From Paenibacillus cremeus (lineage in GTDB: Bacteria; Bacillota; Bacilli; Paenibacillales; NBRC-103111): a stretch of 64,000 nucleotides of DNA. Position 1 is the first letter of the stretch. Each line of letters opens with the position of its first letter. The notes beneath the pieces were generated by a model. That model was not told the origin of the DNA, did no database searches, and saw nothing but the letters and a program-made list of their open reading frames with translations. Below are positions 24,666 through 33,359 of the stretch, in pieces. Both the position numbers and the translations under genes were made by a program. Location: NCBI RefSeq assembly GCF_007786445.1, contig NZ_VNJI01000001.1, positions 343,450 to 407,449 on the forward strand. The letters are read 5' to 3'.

Positions 24666-25469
24666 ATGAGCAAACGACGCAAAAGTATTTTCCAAATTCG
24701 CGGAAATCTAAGCAAGCGGGTATATTATTCAGGCGTCATCGGCATCTTTCTGTTTATTCTGCTCGTTTGGAGCGTGATGAGCTACGGACAACTGGTAGAG
24801 CGAACCTTTCTGCCGACACCGGACCAAGTGCTGCTGCAGTTCGGGCATCAGCTCTCCAGCGGGGATTTTTGGGGGCACATCGGCATCAGCATTTACCGGG
24901 TGGGAATGGGCTTCCTCCTGGCATGCATTTTGGGCATCCCGCTGGGCATTTTGGCTGGCACGTTCCGGTTCGCGGAAGCGGTGGTGGTGCCGCCGACGGA
25001 GTTCATCCGCTACATGCCGGCGACGGCCTTCGTTCCCTTAATTATGGTATGGGCGGGGATCGGTGAAACGGCGAAGGTGCTGGTCATTTTTGTCGGGTGC
25101 TTTTTCCAGCTGGTGTTGATGGTGGCGGATAATGCAAGGGCGGTGTCAAACGATCTGCTGCAGGTATCCTATACGATGGGCGCGAAGCGCTGGCAGGTGT
25201 TTGAAAAGGTGCTCGTTCCGGCCCTGCTGCCAGATCTCATGAATACGCTGCGGCTCGTGCTCGGCTGGGCGTGGACGTACCTCGTGGTCGCGGAGCTGGT
25301 AGCGGCGAATAACGGGCTTGGGTTTGCGATTATGAAGGCCCAGCGGTTTTTGAACACGGATATTATCTTCGTCGGCATTATCGTGATCGGCCTCCTGGGG
25401 CTCATAACGGATCGGATGTTTGCATACTGCCATAAGCGGTTTTTTCCATGGCTGGAAGGAGGACGATAA
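24666..25469 (+). CDS. ABC transporter permease (SsuC/TauC type)
   Basis: A 267-residue membrane protein with about six helices and the BPD transport motif 'VSNDLLQVSYTMGAKRWQVF' that docks the ATPase. 'TEFIRYMPATAFVPLIMVW' is typical of the nitrate/sulfonate/taurine permease group. The start at ATG 24666 follows AAAGGGGGG. It lies 49 bases after the binding-protein gene and ends 1 base before the ATPase gene starts, so all three belong to the riboswitch-controlled operon. Confidence 0.92.
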   Translation: MSKRRKSIFQIRGNLSKRVYYSGVIGIFLFILLVWSVMSYGQLVERTFLPTPDQVLLQFGHQLSSGDFWGHIGISIYRVGMGFLLACILGIPLGILAGTFRFAEAVVVPPTEFIRYMPATAFVPLIMVWAGIGETAKVLVIFVGCFFQLVLMVADNARAVSNDLLQVSYTMGAKRWQVFEKVLVPALLPDLMNTLRLVLGWAWTYLVVAELVAANNGLGFAIMKAQRFLNTDIIFVGIIVIGLLGLITDRMFAYCHKRFFPWLEGGR

Positions 25470-25470
25470 A

Positions 25471-26301
25471 ATGGCGAAGCTAATCTCCAATTATTCGGAT
25501 TATACGGATACCGAAGAGTCGGCCGGTCTGGGACCGATCAAAATCGAGGCGCAGTCGCTCTCCAAGGTGTACGAAATAGACGGGAAGCGCACCTTCCTGG
25601 CGCTCGACAATGTCTCCTTTGACATTCGGCAAAATGAATTCGTCAGCTTCGTCGGCCCATCCGGCTGCGGAAAATCGTCGCTCTTGCGCATCCTGGCGGG
25701 TCTCGAAGAATTCACCTCGGGGCAGCTGCACATCTCCGGCAAAGAAATCGAAGGCCCGGGCGCCGACCGCGGGATGGTGTTCCAATCCTACACGCTTTTC
25801 CCTTGGCTGACGGTGCGGGAGAACATCGAATTCGGACTTACGCTGAAAAATGTGCCGCTATTCGAGAAACGGCGGATCGCGGATCATTTTATGGAGCTGG
25901 TACAGCTGACGCGGTTTGCAAAATCGTATCCGAAGGAGCTGTCGGGCGGCATGAAGCAGCGGGTGGCCATCGCCAGGGCACTAGCGAACAACCCCGAGGT
26001 GCTTCTGATGGATGAGCCGTTCGGCGCGCTCGATCCGCAGACGAAAAGCTCGATGCAGGAGATGCTGCTGGACATTTACCGGAAGGAAAAAACGACGGTC
26101 GTCTTTATCACGCATGACATCGAGGAGGCCATCGTGCTGTCGGAGCGCATCTATGTGATGCAGGCCCACCCGGGGCGAATCGCCCAAGTGGTGCAGGTGC
26201 CGCGGAGTCTGCGCAGCCAACCGGGGGTACGGGACACGGAAGCGTTCATTCAATTGAAAAAACATATTCACGCCTTGATCGGCGGAGATTCGAACCATTA
26301 G
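25471..26301 (+). CDS. ABC transporter ATP-binding protein (SsuB/TauB type)
   Basis: A 276-residue ATPase with all motifs: Walker A 'GPSGCGKSS', Q-loop 'MVFQSYTLFPWL', signature 'LSGGMKQRVAIARAL', Walker B 'VLLMDEPFGALDP' and the switch histidine in 'FITHDIEEAI'. It drives import by the preceding binding protein and permease. The ATG at 25471 follows GGAAGGAGG and starts 1 base after the permease stop. No guanidine carboxylase, hydrolase or efflux gene is present nearby, so any degradation would be encoded elsewhere. A terminator follows. Confidence 0.93.
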   Translation: MAKLISNYSDYTDTEESAGLGPIKIEAQSLSKVYEIDGKRTFLALDNVSFDIRQNEFVSFVGPSGCGKSSLLRILAGLEEFTSGQLHISGKEIEGPGADRGMVFQSYTLFPWLTVRENIEFGLTLKNVPLFEKRRIADHFMELVQLTRFAKSYPKELSGGMKQRVAIARALANNPEVLLMDEPFGALDPQTKSSMQEMLLDIYRKEKTTVVFITHDIEEAIVLSERIYVMQAHPGRIAQVVQVPRSLRSQPGVRDTEAFIQLKKHIHALIGGDSNH

Positions 26302-26311
26302 TTAATCGCAG

Positions 26312-26349
26312 CGTTCCCGAGCTTCGGAAGTTCGGGGGCGTATTTTTTT
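26312..26349 (+). terminator. rho-independent terminator after the importer operon
   Basis: CGTTCCCGAGCTTC (26312-26325) folds onto GGAAGTTCGGGGGCG (26326-26340), with several G-T pairs, followed by seven Ts. Confidence 0.85.
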
Positions 26350-26365
26350 GGCGGAAAAGTTGCCC

Positions 26366-26393
26366 TTGACAAAAATATTTTCGGATGTACAAT
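26366..26393 (+). promoter_or_regulatory. promoter of mntH
   Basis: TTGACA (26366-26371), 16 bases, TACAAT (26388-26393). The leader to the mntH start is about 130 bases and contains the operator-like site at 26469. Confidence 0.6.
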
Positions 26394-26468
26394 TTAATTA
26401 ATCATCTTTTTCCTGATGCAGCATATAACTGTTGATATAGTCGGCAGTTGATTTTTTTTACCATAAAA

Positions 26469-26484
26469 GTTTCCCTAGGGCAAC
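26469..26484. promoter_or_regulatory. MntR-like operator upstream of mntH
   Basis: GTTTCCCTAGGGCAAC is an inverted repeat with one mismatch between arms. Read on the other strand it gives TTGCCCTAGGGAAAC, close to the MntR boxes described for Bacillus mntH. It lies downstream of the visible promoter, so repression would be by roadblock, or a second promoter sits close to it. Confidence 0.5.
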
Positions 26485-26526
26485 AAAGTTAGCTTGACCC
26501 ATAACCGTAATTATGAGGTGAGAAGC

Positions 26527-27879
26527 ATGAAGAAAGAAGGTACTGCGATGGCTTTTGGTGCGGATGACGGATGGAGAAATAAACGGACGCAGCCTACGCT
26601 TCCGGAGGTTTATAGATCGCTGCAAATCCCTAAGAAAGGGTCGTGGTTCAAGAAGTTTCTTGCCTTTGCGGGTCCTGGCTATATGGTTGCTGTGGGCTAC
26701 ATGGATCCAGGAAACTGGGCTACGGATATCGCCGGTGGCTCGATGTTCGGGTATACGCTGCTGTCGGTCATTTTGCTGTCCAACCTGATGGCAATTTTGC
26801 TTCAGGCCTTGGCAGGAAAGCTCGGGATTGTCACCGGCCGAGACTTGGCGCAAGCTTGCCGCGATCATTACAGCAAGCCTGTAGCGATGGGGCTGTGGGT
26901 GCTGTGTGAGCTAGCGATCGCCGCCTGTGATTTGGCCGAGGTGATCGGGTCTGCGATTGCGCTGCAGCTGCTTTTCGGCATCCCACTGATCTACGGGGTC
27001 ATCATAACGGCGCTCGATGTCCTGATCGTGCTGCTGCTGCAAAATAAAGGCTTCCGTTATATAGAAACGTTAGTTATCATTCTGATCGTCACGATCGGCG
27101 GCTGCTTCGCCACTGAAATTTTTCTTTCCAAGCCGGATGTCGGCGGGATTCTGAAAGGGTTTGTGCCCAGCAAGGAAATCGTCATCAACCCTACGATGCT
27201 GTATATTGCCATTGGGATTTTAGGAGCTACGGTGATGCCTCACAATCTGTATCTTCACTCGTCTGTAGTGCAAACCCGTCAGATTGAGCAAACCAGCTCA
27301 GGCAAGCGGCAGGCGATCAAATATGCGACATGGGATTCTACGATTGCATTGTTTTTCGCTCTATTTATTAACGCGGCGATCTTGATCATTTCCGCAGCGA
27401 CGTTCCATAAGGCCGGAATGACTCAAGTAGCCGAAATTGGGGAAGCCTATGATCTGTTGACCCCACTGCTTGGAACGACGATCGGCAGTATTTTGTTCGG
27501 GGTGGCACTGCTCGCTTCGGGCCAAAACTCGACGCTGACCGGCACCTTGGCAGGCCAGATCGTGATGGAAGGCTTCTTGAATTTCCGCCTTGCGCCATGG
27601 CTGCGCCGCTTGATCACGCGGATGATTGCGATCATTCCCGCAGTTATTGTCACAGCGATCTCGGGAGAAAGCGGGACGACACAGCTGCTTATTTTGAGCC
27701 AGGTGATTTTATCGCTGCAGCTTTCGTTTGCGGTCATTCCACTGATTCAATTCACCAACGATAAGAGAAAAATGGGCGAGTTCGCCAATCCGCTCTGGCT
27801 GAAGGTGCTGGCTTGGATCGTAGCTACGGTTATTGTTGGCTTGAACGCTTACTTGTTATTCCAAACCTTTTTCGGATAA
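26527..27879 (+). CDS. mntH: NRAMP-family manganese importer
   Basis: A 450-residue membrane protein with about eleven helices. The metal-binding motif of helix 1 '[14 protein letters not shown]' and of helix 6 '[14 protein letters not shown]' are intact, as in proton-coupled Mn(II) importers of the MntH group. The ATG at 26527 follows TGAGGTGAGA; a frame extending 33 bases upstream has no ribosome site. It is transcribed alone between two terminators. The MntR-like box in its leader fits repression when manganese is plentiful. Confidence 0.92.
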   Translation: MKKEGTAMAFGADDGWRNKRTQPTLPEVYRSLQIPKKGSWFKKFLAFAGPGYMVAVGYMDPGNWATDIAGGSMFGYTLLSVILLSNLMAILLQALAGKLGIVTGRDLAQACRDHYSKPVAMGLWVLCELAIAACDLAEVIGSAIALQLLFGIPLIYGVIITALDVLIVLLLQNKGFRYIETLVIILIVTIGGCFATEIFLSKPDVGGILKGFVPSKEIVINPTMLYIAIGILGATVMPHNLYLHSSVVQTRQIEQTSSGKRQAIKYATWDSTIALFFALFINAAILIISAATFHKAGMTQVAEIGEAYDLLTPLLGTTIGSILFGVALLASGQNSTLTGTLAGQIVMEGFLNFRLAPWLRRLITRMIAIIPAVIVTAISGESGTTQLLILSQVILSLQLSFAVIPLIQFTNDKRKMGEFANPLWLKVLAWIVATVIVGLNAYLLFQTFFG

Positions 27880-27903
27880 AAAGCTTCTACGCTTCTACTA
27901 TAT

Positions 27904-27926
27904 AAAGCCCCCTGGTGGGCTTTTTT
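27904..27926 (+). terminator. terminator of mntH
   Basis: AAAGCCC (27904-27910) pairs with GGGCTTT (27917-27923), followed by a T run. Confidence 0.85.
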
Positions 27927-27942
27927 GCTTTGTTGCAGTGCT

Positions 27943-28218
27943 ACTCTAGAGCTGTGTAAGGAACAGACGAACGAGCAGTGGCTGGAGAACAAGGCTTACG
28001 GCCGGAGATCGACCTCGGAACGATGTGATCTTCTGCAGAATGCCTTGCAGCCGGGAACCATCCGCTATGGCTATAAGCTGACGGAGGCAGTGGCGCTGGA
28101 ATGCGGTCAGCATGCGCTTCATTTTGAGAATGGCGAGCAGGAGACGGTGGATCTGGTGATTGGTGCCGATGGGGCCTTCTCCAAGCTTCGGCCGCTGATC
28201 AGCCGTTTGATGAGATGA
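27943..28218 (+). pseudogene. remnant of an FAD-dependent monooxygenase gene
   Basis: A short open stretch ends with 'LQPGTIRYGYKLTEAV', 'LHFENGEQET' and 'VDLVIGADGAFSKLRPLIS', which is the middle of a TetX/MhpA-type FAD monooxygenase (the GADGA-x-S motif sits in its FAD site). Both ends are missing: there is no N-terminal GxGxxG domain and a stop codon falls right after RPLIS-R. Near 28000-28025 the expected phrase RPEID appears in another frame, so at least one or two frame slips have occurred. It lies between two terminators and has no convincing start. I read it as a decayed fragment, not a working gene. Confidence 0.7.
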
Positions 28219-28249
28219 TGGTACAGGTGGAGCAGTAAAGGTGCAGGGG

Positions 28250-28293
28250 AAAGCCGCGATGATGGGACAGTCCCATCATCGCGGCTTTTATTT
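28250..28293. terminator. long perfect hairpin terminator
   Basis: An 18-bp perfect stem (28250-28267 with 28271-28288, arms AAAGCCGCGATGATGGGA and its complement) has a 3-base loop and TTTTATTTTT after it. It is probably the old terminator of the decayed monooxygenase gene. Confidence 0.9.
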
Positions 28294-28367
28294 TTGTCCT
28301 GTCCCGTCGCCATCCGACATAGGATGGAATAGGTGTGAGTAGACAACCATTCCTTTTTTCGAGGTGG

Positions 28368-29102
28368 ATGATGGGCGGATATAACGCATTGTGGGGGTTT
28401 TTGGCTTCGTCGGCAGGGCTGCTGATTGGGGGAACGGGGGCCGGGTGGGTCAAGGGACAAAAGGTGCCGCTGGTGTTCTCGCTTTGTGCGGGCATGATCA
28501 TCGGCCTGGTGGTGCTGGACATTGTACCGGATAGCATCCGGCTGGGCGGATGGCCTCCTGCGGTGGCTGGGCTGCTGGTCGGAGTCTGGGTGTACAGCCA
28601 GCTGGAGCGATGGTCGAGACGGGTGATCGTCCTTACGCATGAACCGAAGCAGGAGGTATTCCTTTATTCGGGCGTCCTGATCGCACTAAGCATAGCGATT
28701 CATAATGTGCCGACGGGCATCGCACTGGGGGCCAACGCTTCCGAGGCGCTGGCGCGGCCGATGCTGCTGACGATCTTTTTTCATACGATTCCGGAGGGCA
28801 TCGCGGTGTTCACGCCGCTCATCATGGCCGGCTACGGGCTGATGTCCTTGCTGGTGATTACGCTGGTCGTATCGTTGCCGATCGCCGTCGGAGCTCTGAT
28901 TGGCGGATCGATCGGGCTCGGCAGCCCGTTGTTGCTCACGCTTGTCATCGCTCTGGCGATGGGGATGACGCTCGCGGTGGCGGTGAAGGAAATGCTGGGC
29001 AAAGCGGTGAAGGACTCCTCGCTTGGCTTTTGTGCGTATGGTGCGATAGCGGGGTTTGTACTGATGGCGACGTATTTGCAGCTGGTGAGTCATGGCGGGT
29101 GA
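28368..29102 (+). CDS. ZIP-family metal transporter
   Basis: About 244 residues with some eight hydrophobic segments. The two metal-site motifs of the ZIP family are present: 'AIHNVPTGIALGANAS' (helix 4) and 'IFFHTIPEGIAVFTP' (helix 5). Such proteins move Zn(II) or other divalent metals into the cytoplasm. The start is uncertain: ATG 28368 or 28371 follows GAGGTGG closely, while a GTG at 28335 would add 11 residues. It stands alone. With mntH about 0.5 kb upstream it makes two metal importers side by side, though no shared control is visible. Confidence 0.85.
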   Translation: MMGGYNALWGFLASSAGLLIGGTGAGWVKGQKVPLVFSLCAGMIIGLVVLDIVPDSIRLGGWPPAVAGLLVGVWVYSQLERWSRRVIVLTHEPKQEVFLYSGVLIALSIAIHNVPTGIALGANASEALARPMLLTIFFHTIPEGIAVFTPLIMAGYGLMSLLVITLVVSLPIAVGALIGGSIGLGSPLLLTLVIALAMGMTLAVAVKEMLGKAVKDSSLGFCAYGAIAGFVLMATYLQLVSHGG

Positions 29103-29238
29103 GGGTGGAGTTGGCGGCATTGGCAAGCCTATGCGATGGGAAGGGTAAAGGGAGGTCTTTTCGTATGATTATTTTCCTATAATTTCCGGGGGGAAACTGA
29201 TATGATAAACGTATCGTTTTTGAAAGAGGTGCGCGTGG

Positions 29239-30912
29239 TTGATTTTGTTGTTAAAGCCGGACTTTATCGTCTTTTTAGTTTTGTTATTTCTACTAATCTA
29301 TTTCTTTGTCACCGTGACGATCACGAGCTTGCATAAGGTGTATTTGTTTTTTCATTTTTGCATGATGCAGTGGTCGCTGTTGCAATTTCTAATCTCTACC
29401 GTGAACAGCAGAGAGCTGCAGCTTTTCTTCTTAAAGGCGGCCTTTGTCGATTTGTCGATGGTGGCTATCGGGTGGCTTGCGTTTACCATTTTTTTAACGG
29501 GTCATTCGGCTTTTTTGCGGAGCAGAGCGTCGCTGCTGATTTATATCCCGGTACTGCTCGCCGCTATCGGAATTATGCTTAACCCGCACGGCCTGTTCGC
29601 GTTGCCTTCACCCACCGATGTCTCAAGAAGAATCTATGGGCCGATTTTTTGGATGACGGTCGTCTTTCTGTTCGGTTATATCGCCGCCTCCGTTATGATC
29701 ATCTCCCGCGCTCTGAAGTCGGACCTGACCTCCCGCAGTAAAAAAGCGATTAAGCAAGTGCTCTATGGCATTTCCATCCTGTCCTTGCTTGCATTACTCG
29801 ACATTTTGCTCAATGTGGTCTTTTCGGCCTGGCTGCCGATCATCCCGGGCTTGACTTCGCTCGGTATTTTCATGTCGGTCACGCTCTTCGTCATTTCTCT
29901 CCATCGCGATAAAGTGCTGGACATTGCTATCATCGCGCATAAAGATATTGTCAATATGATCCAGCAGGGGATTATGGTGCTGGATGAGAACGAAATCATA
30001 ATGGATATGAACAAATCGCTGCGCTCGCAGGTGGGGCTGAAAATCAGCGATCGCTTCGATATGCATGCTTTTCTGTCGAGGGCCTACGTGGCCGAAGGAC
30101 TGGATTCGTTTCTTGAGCACTACCAGAGGTATCCAATGACGAAAGGGAAGCTTGAATTCGTATATGATCCGCTCAAGCAGCACTGCATGACGATTCACGT
30201 ATCGCCGGTTATCGTTCATGGAGAGAGGATTGGGCGGATTGTCACCTTTGAGGATGTGAGCGAAATCTACCACTTGCTTGAAAAGTCGAGTCTGCAAAAT
30301 CAGGCTTTGCGCGAACAAAACAAGTCGCTGACGCGAATCCGGGACGAGCTCTCGCAAACCAACGCCAAGCTGGAGCAGCTGGCCGTAATTGACAGCCTGA
30401 CAGGCTGCTACAATCGGCACTATCTGACCCAGCGGCTGGAGCACGAGGTGCTGAAGAACCAGAGCCAGCGGATTCCGTTCGCTCTGCTTTTGCTGGACAT
30501 TGACCGGTTTAAGGTCGTCAACGACCAATACGGGCATTTGGTGGGAGATGCCGTAATCTGCAGTACGGTGAACGTGATCCTGCAGGCGCTTCTGCCCCAA
30601 GACATTGTGGCTCGTTATGGCGGAGAGGAGCTGCTGATTTATTTGCCCCAAGCGGATGAGGGCGATGCCGACGTATTGGCGGAGCGATTGAGGTCGTCGA
30701 TCGAGGCCAATGAAATCGAGGTCGGAGAGGATGGTGCAACCCTGTCCGTGACGGTAAGCATGGGGATGCTATCGATCGAGCCATCCGGCGAGATGCCGGC
30801 TCTATACTTAAAAGATCTGCTCGCGGCTGCAACGAGGCGCTCTATCAAGCGAAACGGGCGGGGCGCAATCGGATTGTCAGCCGAAGGGCACGACCCGGCG
30901 AGGCGACCGTGA
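29239..30912 (+). CDS. membrane diguanylate cyclase with PAS and GGDEF domains; C-terminus frameshifted
   Basis: A 557-residue protein, TTG start 7 bases after GAGGTG. Residues 1-220 form about seven membrane helices (histidine-kinase-type 7TM sensor), 225-335 a PAS-like domain, 345-380 a coiled coil, and the rest a GGDEF domain with active site 'ARYGGEEL' near residue 458, so synthesis of c-di-GMP is likely. The inhibitory RxxD site is absent (LPQD). After 'LKDLLAAA' the frame goes wrong: the sequence expected in this family (DEALYQAKRAGRNRIV) is read in the +1 frame, from NEALYQAKRAG. One base seems missing at about 30831; the repaired frame would end at 30932. Whether this is a mutation or a sequencing error is unknown. 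Confidence 0.88.
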   Translation: MILLLKPDFIVFLVLLFLLIYFFVTVTITSLHKVYLFFHFCMMQWSLLQFLISTVNSRELQLFFLKAAFVDLSMVAIGWLAFTIFLTGHSAFLRSRASLLIYIPVLLAAIGIMLNPHGLFALPSPTDVSRRIYGPIFWMTVVFLFGYIAASVMIISRALKSDLTSRSKKAIKQVLYGISILSLLALLDILLNVVFSAWLPIIPGLTSLGIFMSVTLFVISLHRDKVLDIAIIAHKDIVNMIQQGIMVLDENEIIMDMNKSLRSQVGLKISDRFDMHAFLSRAYVAEGLDSFLEHYQRYPMTKGKLEFVYDPLKQHCMTIHVSPVIVHGERIGRIVTFEDVSEIYHLLEKSSLQNQALREQNKSLTRIRDELSQTNAKLEQLAVIDSLTGCYNRHYLTQRLEHEVLKNQSQRIPFALLLLDIDRFKVVNDQYGHLVGDAVICSTVNVILQALLPQDIVARYGGEELLIYLPQADEGDADVLAERLRSSIEANEIEVGEDGATLSVTVSMGMLSIEPSGEMPALYLKDLLAAATRRSIKRNGRGAIGLSAEGHDPARRP

Positions 30913-30966
30913 TTGGCATCGCCGAGAGATAGCACAAATTGTTATAGTATAAGCGAAAATAAAAGC

Positions 30967-30999
30967 AAAGAAGCGGGCACAAGTTACGCTTCTTTTTTT
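30967..30999 (+). terminator. terminator of the diguanylate cyclase gene
   Basis: AAAGAAGCG (30967-30975) pairs with CGCTTCTTT (30987-30995), followed by Ts. Confidence 0.85.
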
Positions 31000-31100
31000 G
31001 GTCTAAAAGGCCAATAAATGAAAAATAAAATTACCTTTATATTAAAGAAAAAGGAAAATTTAGGAGGTAAAACTCAAAACTTGTAGAATATGTCAGTATA

Positions 31101-31130
31101 TTAACTTTCTTTTTCGAATGGAGAAAGTAA
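31101..31130. promoter_or_regulatory. inverted repeat, candidate operator of the ROK regulator
   Basis: TTAACTTTCT (31101-31110) and AGAAAGTAA (31122-31130) are near-perfect arms around an 11-base centre, 29 bases before the ROK start. Position and symmetry suit autoregulation; binding is inferred. Confidence 0.45.
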
Positions 31131-31158
31131 GACAATAAGTTGGGAAGTGAGGTCTGAA

Positions 31159-32346
31159 TTGAAGAAAAGAGAGCACAGAAATGGAAGTCAGCAGTTAATT
31201 AAGGAAATAAATCAAGTGTTGATTTTCAATGATGTTCGCGAGAGAGGACCGATTTCCCGTTCGCAGCTGGCTAAGGAATTAGGGTTAAGCCCCACGACCG
31301 TAACCGTCATCGTAGATTATTTTATGGAGCATGGCTTCCTGATGGAAACAGGAAAAGGCGATTCCAGCGGGGGAAGGAAGCCGATTCTCGTTAAGCTGGC
31401 GCCCGATGCGGGCCATGTGATTGCAGTCGACCTGAACCAGAGCAGAGCGGCCATTCTGAATCTGGAGGCTGAAATATTGAGGGTACGCCATTTGCCCGAT
31501 GCCGGAAAGGAAGGCTGGGTCCGTTCGCTCATTCAGGTCATAAATAGTTTGATTTTGGAGAGTGGAGCCGATTTTCGTTTACTTGGAATCGGTATCGCCG
31601 TTCCGGGGATCGTCAGTCTGGATAAAGGGGAAGTGATTACCGCCACCAACTTCAACATCAATCATTTATCGCTGAAGGAAGAGCTGCAGAAGCATTTCCA
31701 TGTGCCCATTTTGCTGGAAAATGACGCTAACGCAGCGGCCTACGGGGAATATTTGTACGGCTACGGCAAACAGGTTGCTAATTTTGTATACCTGCATGTC
31801 GGAAAGGCCGTTGGTGCGGGTTTGTTTCTAGCCGGCAATCTGTTTACCGGCGGGGCAGGAGGAGCAGGGGAACTGGGCCACATTACAGTGGTTGAAGATG
31901 GCCCCAAATGCCGCTGCGGTAATCAGGGCTGTCTGGAGTTGATGATCAATGAATCGGCTCTTGCGGACAAATGGCAGGAGTGGGTGACGGACGGAGCGAT
32001 ATATCCGGGCTTGTCCGGGCTGGTGCAGCTAAGCAACAGCGGCCATGGAGGTGCACAGCGTGTGATGAATTATGTAGGGAGCTTGCTTGGCCGAGGGCTT
32101 GTGACGCTGATTCATTTGATCAATCCGTCTTTCATCTTATTGGGAGGTGAGCTTGCGTTAAGTAATCCGTATTTGCTGCAAAGGATAAAGAAATACGTCT
32201 CGGAGCAAAGTATTCCCATTTTTTCCAGACATGTTGAAATTAAAGAAGGAATGACTCGCTCGAATGCAGGCATTATTGGTGCCGGATCATTGGCATTGCA
32301 TTATTTTTTCGAGCATTTGCACCTGGAGAAATACATCAGAGCTTAA
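31159..32346 (+). CDS. ROK-family transcriptional repressor (NagC/XylR type)
   Basis: About 395 residues. A winged HTH fills residues 10-75 ('RGPISRSQLAKELGLSPTTV', 'GRKPILVKL'); a ROK sugar-binding domain follows, with 'GIGIAVPGIV', 'LENDANAAAYGEY' and the zinc motif 'CRCGNQGCLE'. Such proteins release DNA on binding a sugar. I chose TTG 31159 behind GTGAGG; GTG 31147 is the alternative. It lies just upstream of an LplBC/SBP importer in the same direction, so it probably controls that importer and itself. The AT-rich 150 bases upstream hold an inverted repeat. Confidence 0.88.
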   Translation: MKKREHRNGSQQLIKEINQVLIFNDVRERGPISRSQLAKELGLSPTTVTVIVDYFMEHGFLMETGKGDSSGGRKPILVKLAPDAGHVIAVDLNQSRAAILNLEAEILRVRHLPDAGKEGWVRSLIQVINSLILESGADFRLLGIGIAVPGIVSLDKGEVITATNFNINHLSLKEELQKHFHVPILLENDANAAAYGEYLYGYGKQVANFVYLHVGKAVGAGLFLAGNLFTGGAGGAGELGHITVVEDGPKCRCGNQGCLELMINESALADKWQEWVTDGAIYPGLSGLVQLSNSGHGGAQRVMNYVGSLLGRGLVTLIHLINPSFILLGGELALSNPYLLQRIKKYVSEQSIPIFSRHVEIKEGMTRSNAGIIGAGSLALHYFFEHLHLEKYIRA

Positions 32347-32387
32347 TCGTGATTGGCGCTAATGAAAAGAGATGGAGGTGGAGGGCC

Positions 32388-33347
32388 GTGGCACAACTAT
32401 CCGTTACGGATGACCCAAAGCTGAAGACGTATGTTGGTCGCAGGAAACTGCGGCTCCAGCCGTTTTTGAAAAACTGGGAGCTGTATGTGATTATTACTCC
32501 CGTATTGCTTTATTTTATTGTTTTTGAATATGTTCCCATGTACGGAGTTCAAATCGCGTTTAAAAACTTTGTGGCGACGAAAGGCATTTGGGGCAGCCCA
32601 TGGGTCGGTTTTGACCACTTTGAACGCTTTTTTAACAGTTATTTCTTCTGGCGTCTGTTAAAGAACACACTGGGAATCAGTCTGTATCAGCTTGCTGTCG
32701 GTTTTCCTGTTCCCATACTATTGGCGCTGATGATGAATGAGCTGCGGCTTGGCGTTTTCAAAAAATTTGTACAAACGGTTACTTATGCTCCCCATTTCTT
32801 ATCGACCGTCGTTTTAGTCGGCATCATCGTCATTTTTCTATCTCCCCAAAGCGGGATCGTCAATCAAATCATCGTCCATTTGGGCGGACAGCCGATTTCA
32901 TTTATGACGGAGCCGGGATGGTTTAAATCGATATTCGTGTGGTCCGGGGTGTGGCAGCAAATGGGCTGGGGCTCCATTATTTATTTGGCGGCCCTTGCAG
33001 GGATCGACCCGCAATTGCACGAAGCGGCCAAGGTGGACGGAGCCAGCCGGCTGCAGCGGATCTGGCATGTGAATTTAGCCGGAATTATGCCTACCGTCGT
33101 GATCCTGCTAATTTTGAATACCGGTTCCATCATGACGGTCGGCTTTGAGAAGGTCTATCTAATGCAGAATGATGTCATCCTCGAAAGTGCGGATGTAATC
33201 TCCACGTATGTGTACCGTACGGGAATTATTCAAGCACAATACAGCTTTGCCGCAGCCGTAGGCTTATTTAATTCGGTAATCAATTTAATCATGCTGGTTA
33301 CGGTGAATTATATCGCCAAACGATTGAATGAAACCAGTCTATGGTAA
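32388..33347 (+). CDS. sugar ABC transporter permease (LplB type)
   Basis: A 319-residue permease with six helices and the ATPase-docking EAA loop 'EAAKVDGASRLQRIWHVNL'. 'MYGVQIAFKNF' near the first helix is typical of LplB/YtcP-group importers, which move complex oligosaccharides such as uronate-containing fragments in Paenibacillus and Bacillus. GTG start 32388, behind GGAGGTGGAGGG. It is the first transport gene after the ROK regulator. As usual for this group, no dedicated ATPase gene is in the cluster; a shared MsmX-type ATPase elsewhere probably serves it. Confidence 0.9.
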   Translation: MAQLSVTDDPKLKTYVGRRKLRLQPFLKNWELYVIITPVLLYFIVFEYVPMYGVQIAFKNFVATKGIWGSPWVGFDHFERFFNSYFFWRLLKNTLGISLYQLAVGFPVPILLALMMNELRLGVFKKFVQTVTYAPHFLSTVVLVGIIVIFLSPQSGIVNQIIVHLGGQPISFMTEPGWFKSIFVWSGVWQQMGWGSIIYLAALAGIDPQLHEAAKVDGASRLQRIWHVNLAGIMPTVVILLILNTGSIMTVGFEKVYLMQNDVILESADVISTYVYRTGIIQAQYSFAAAVGLFNSVINLIMLVTVNYIAKRLNETSLW

Positions 33348-33359
33348 GGAGGACAGGGG

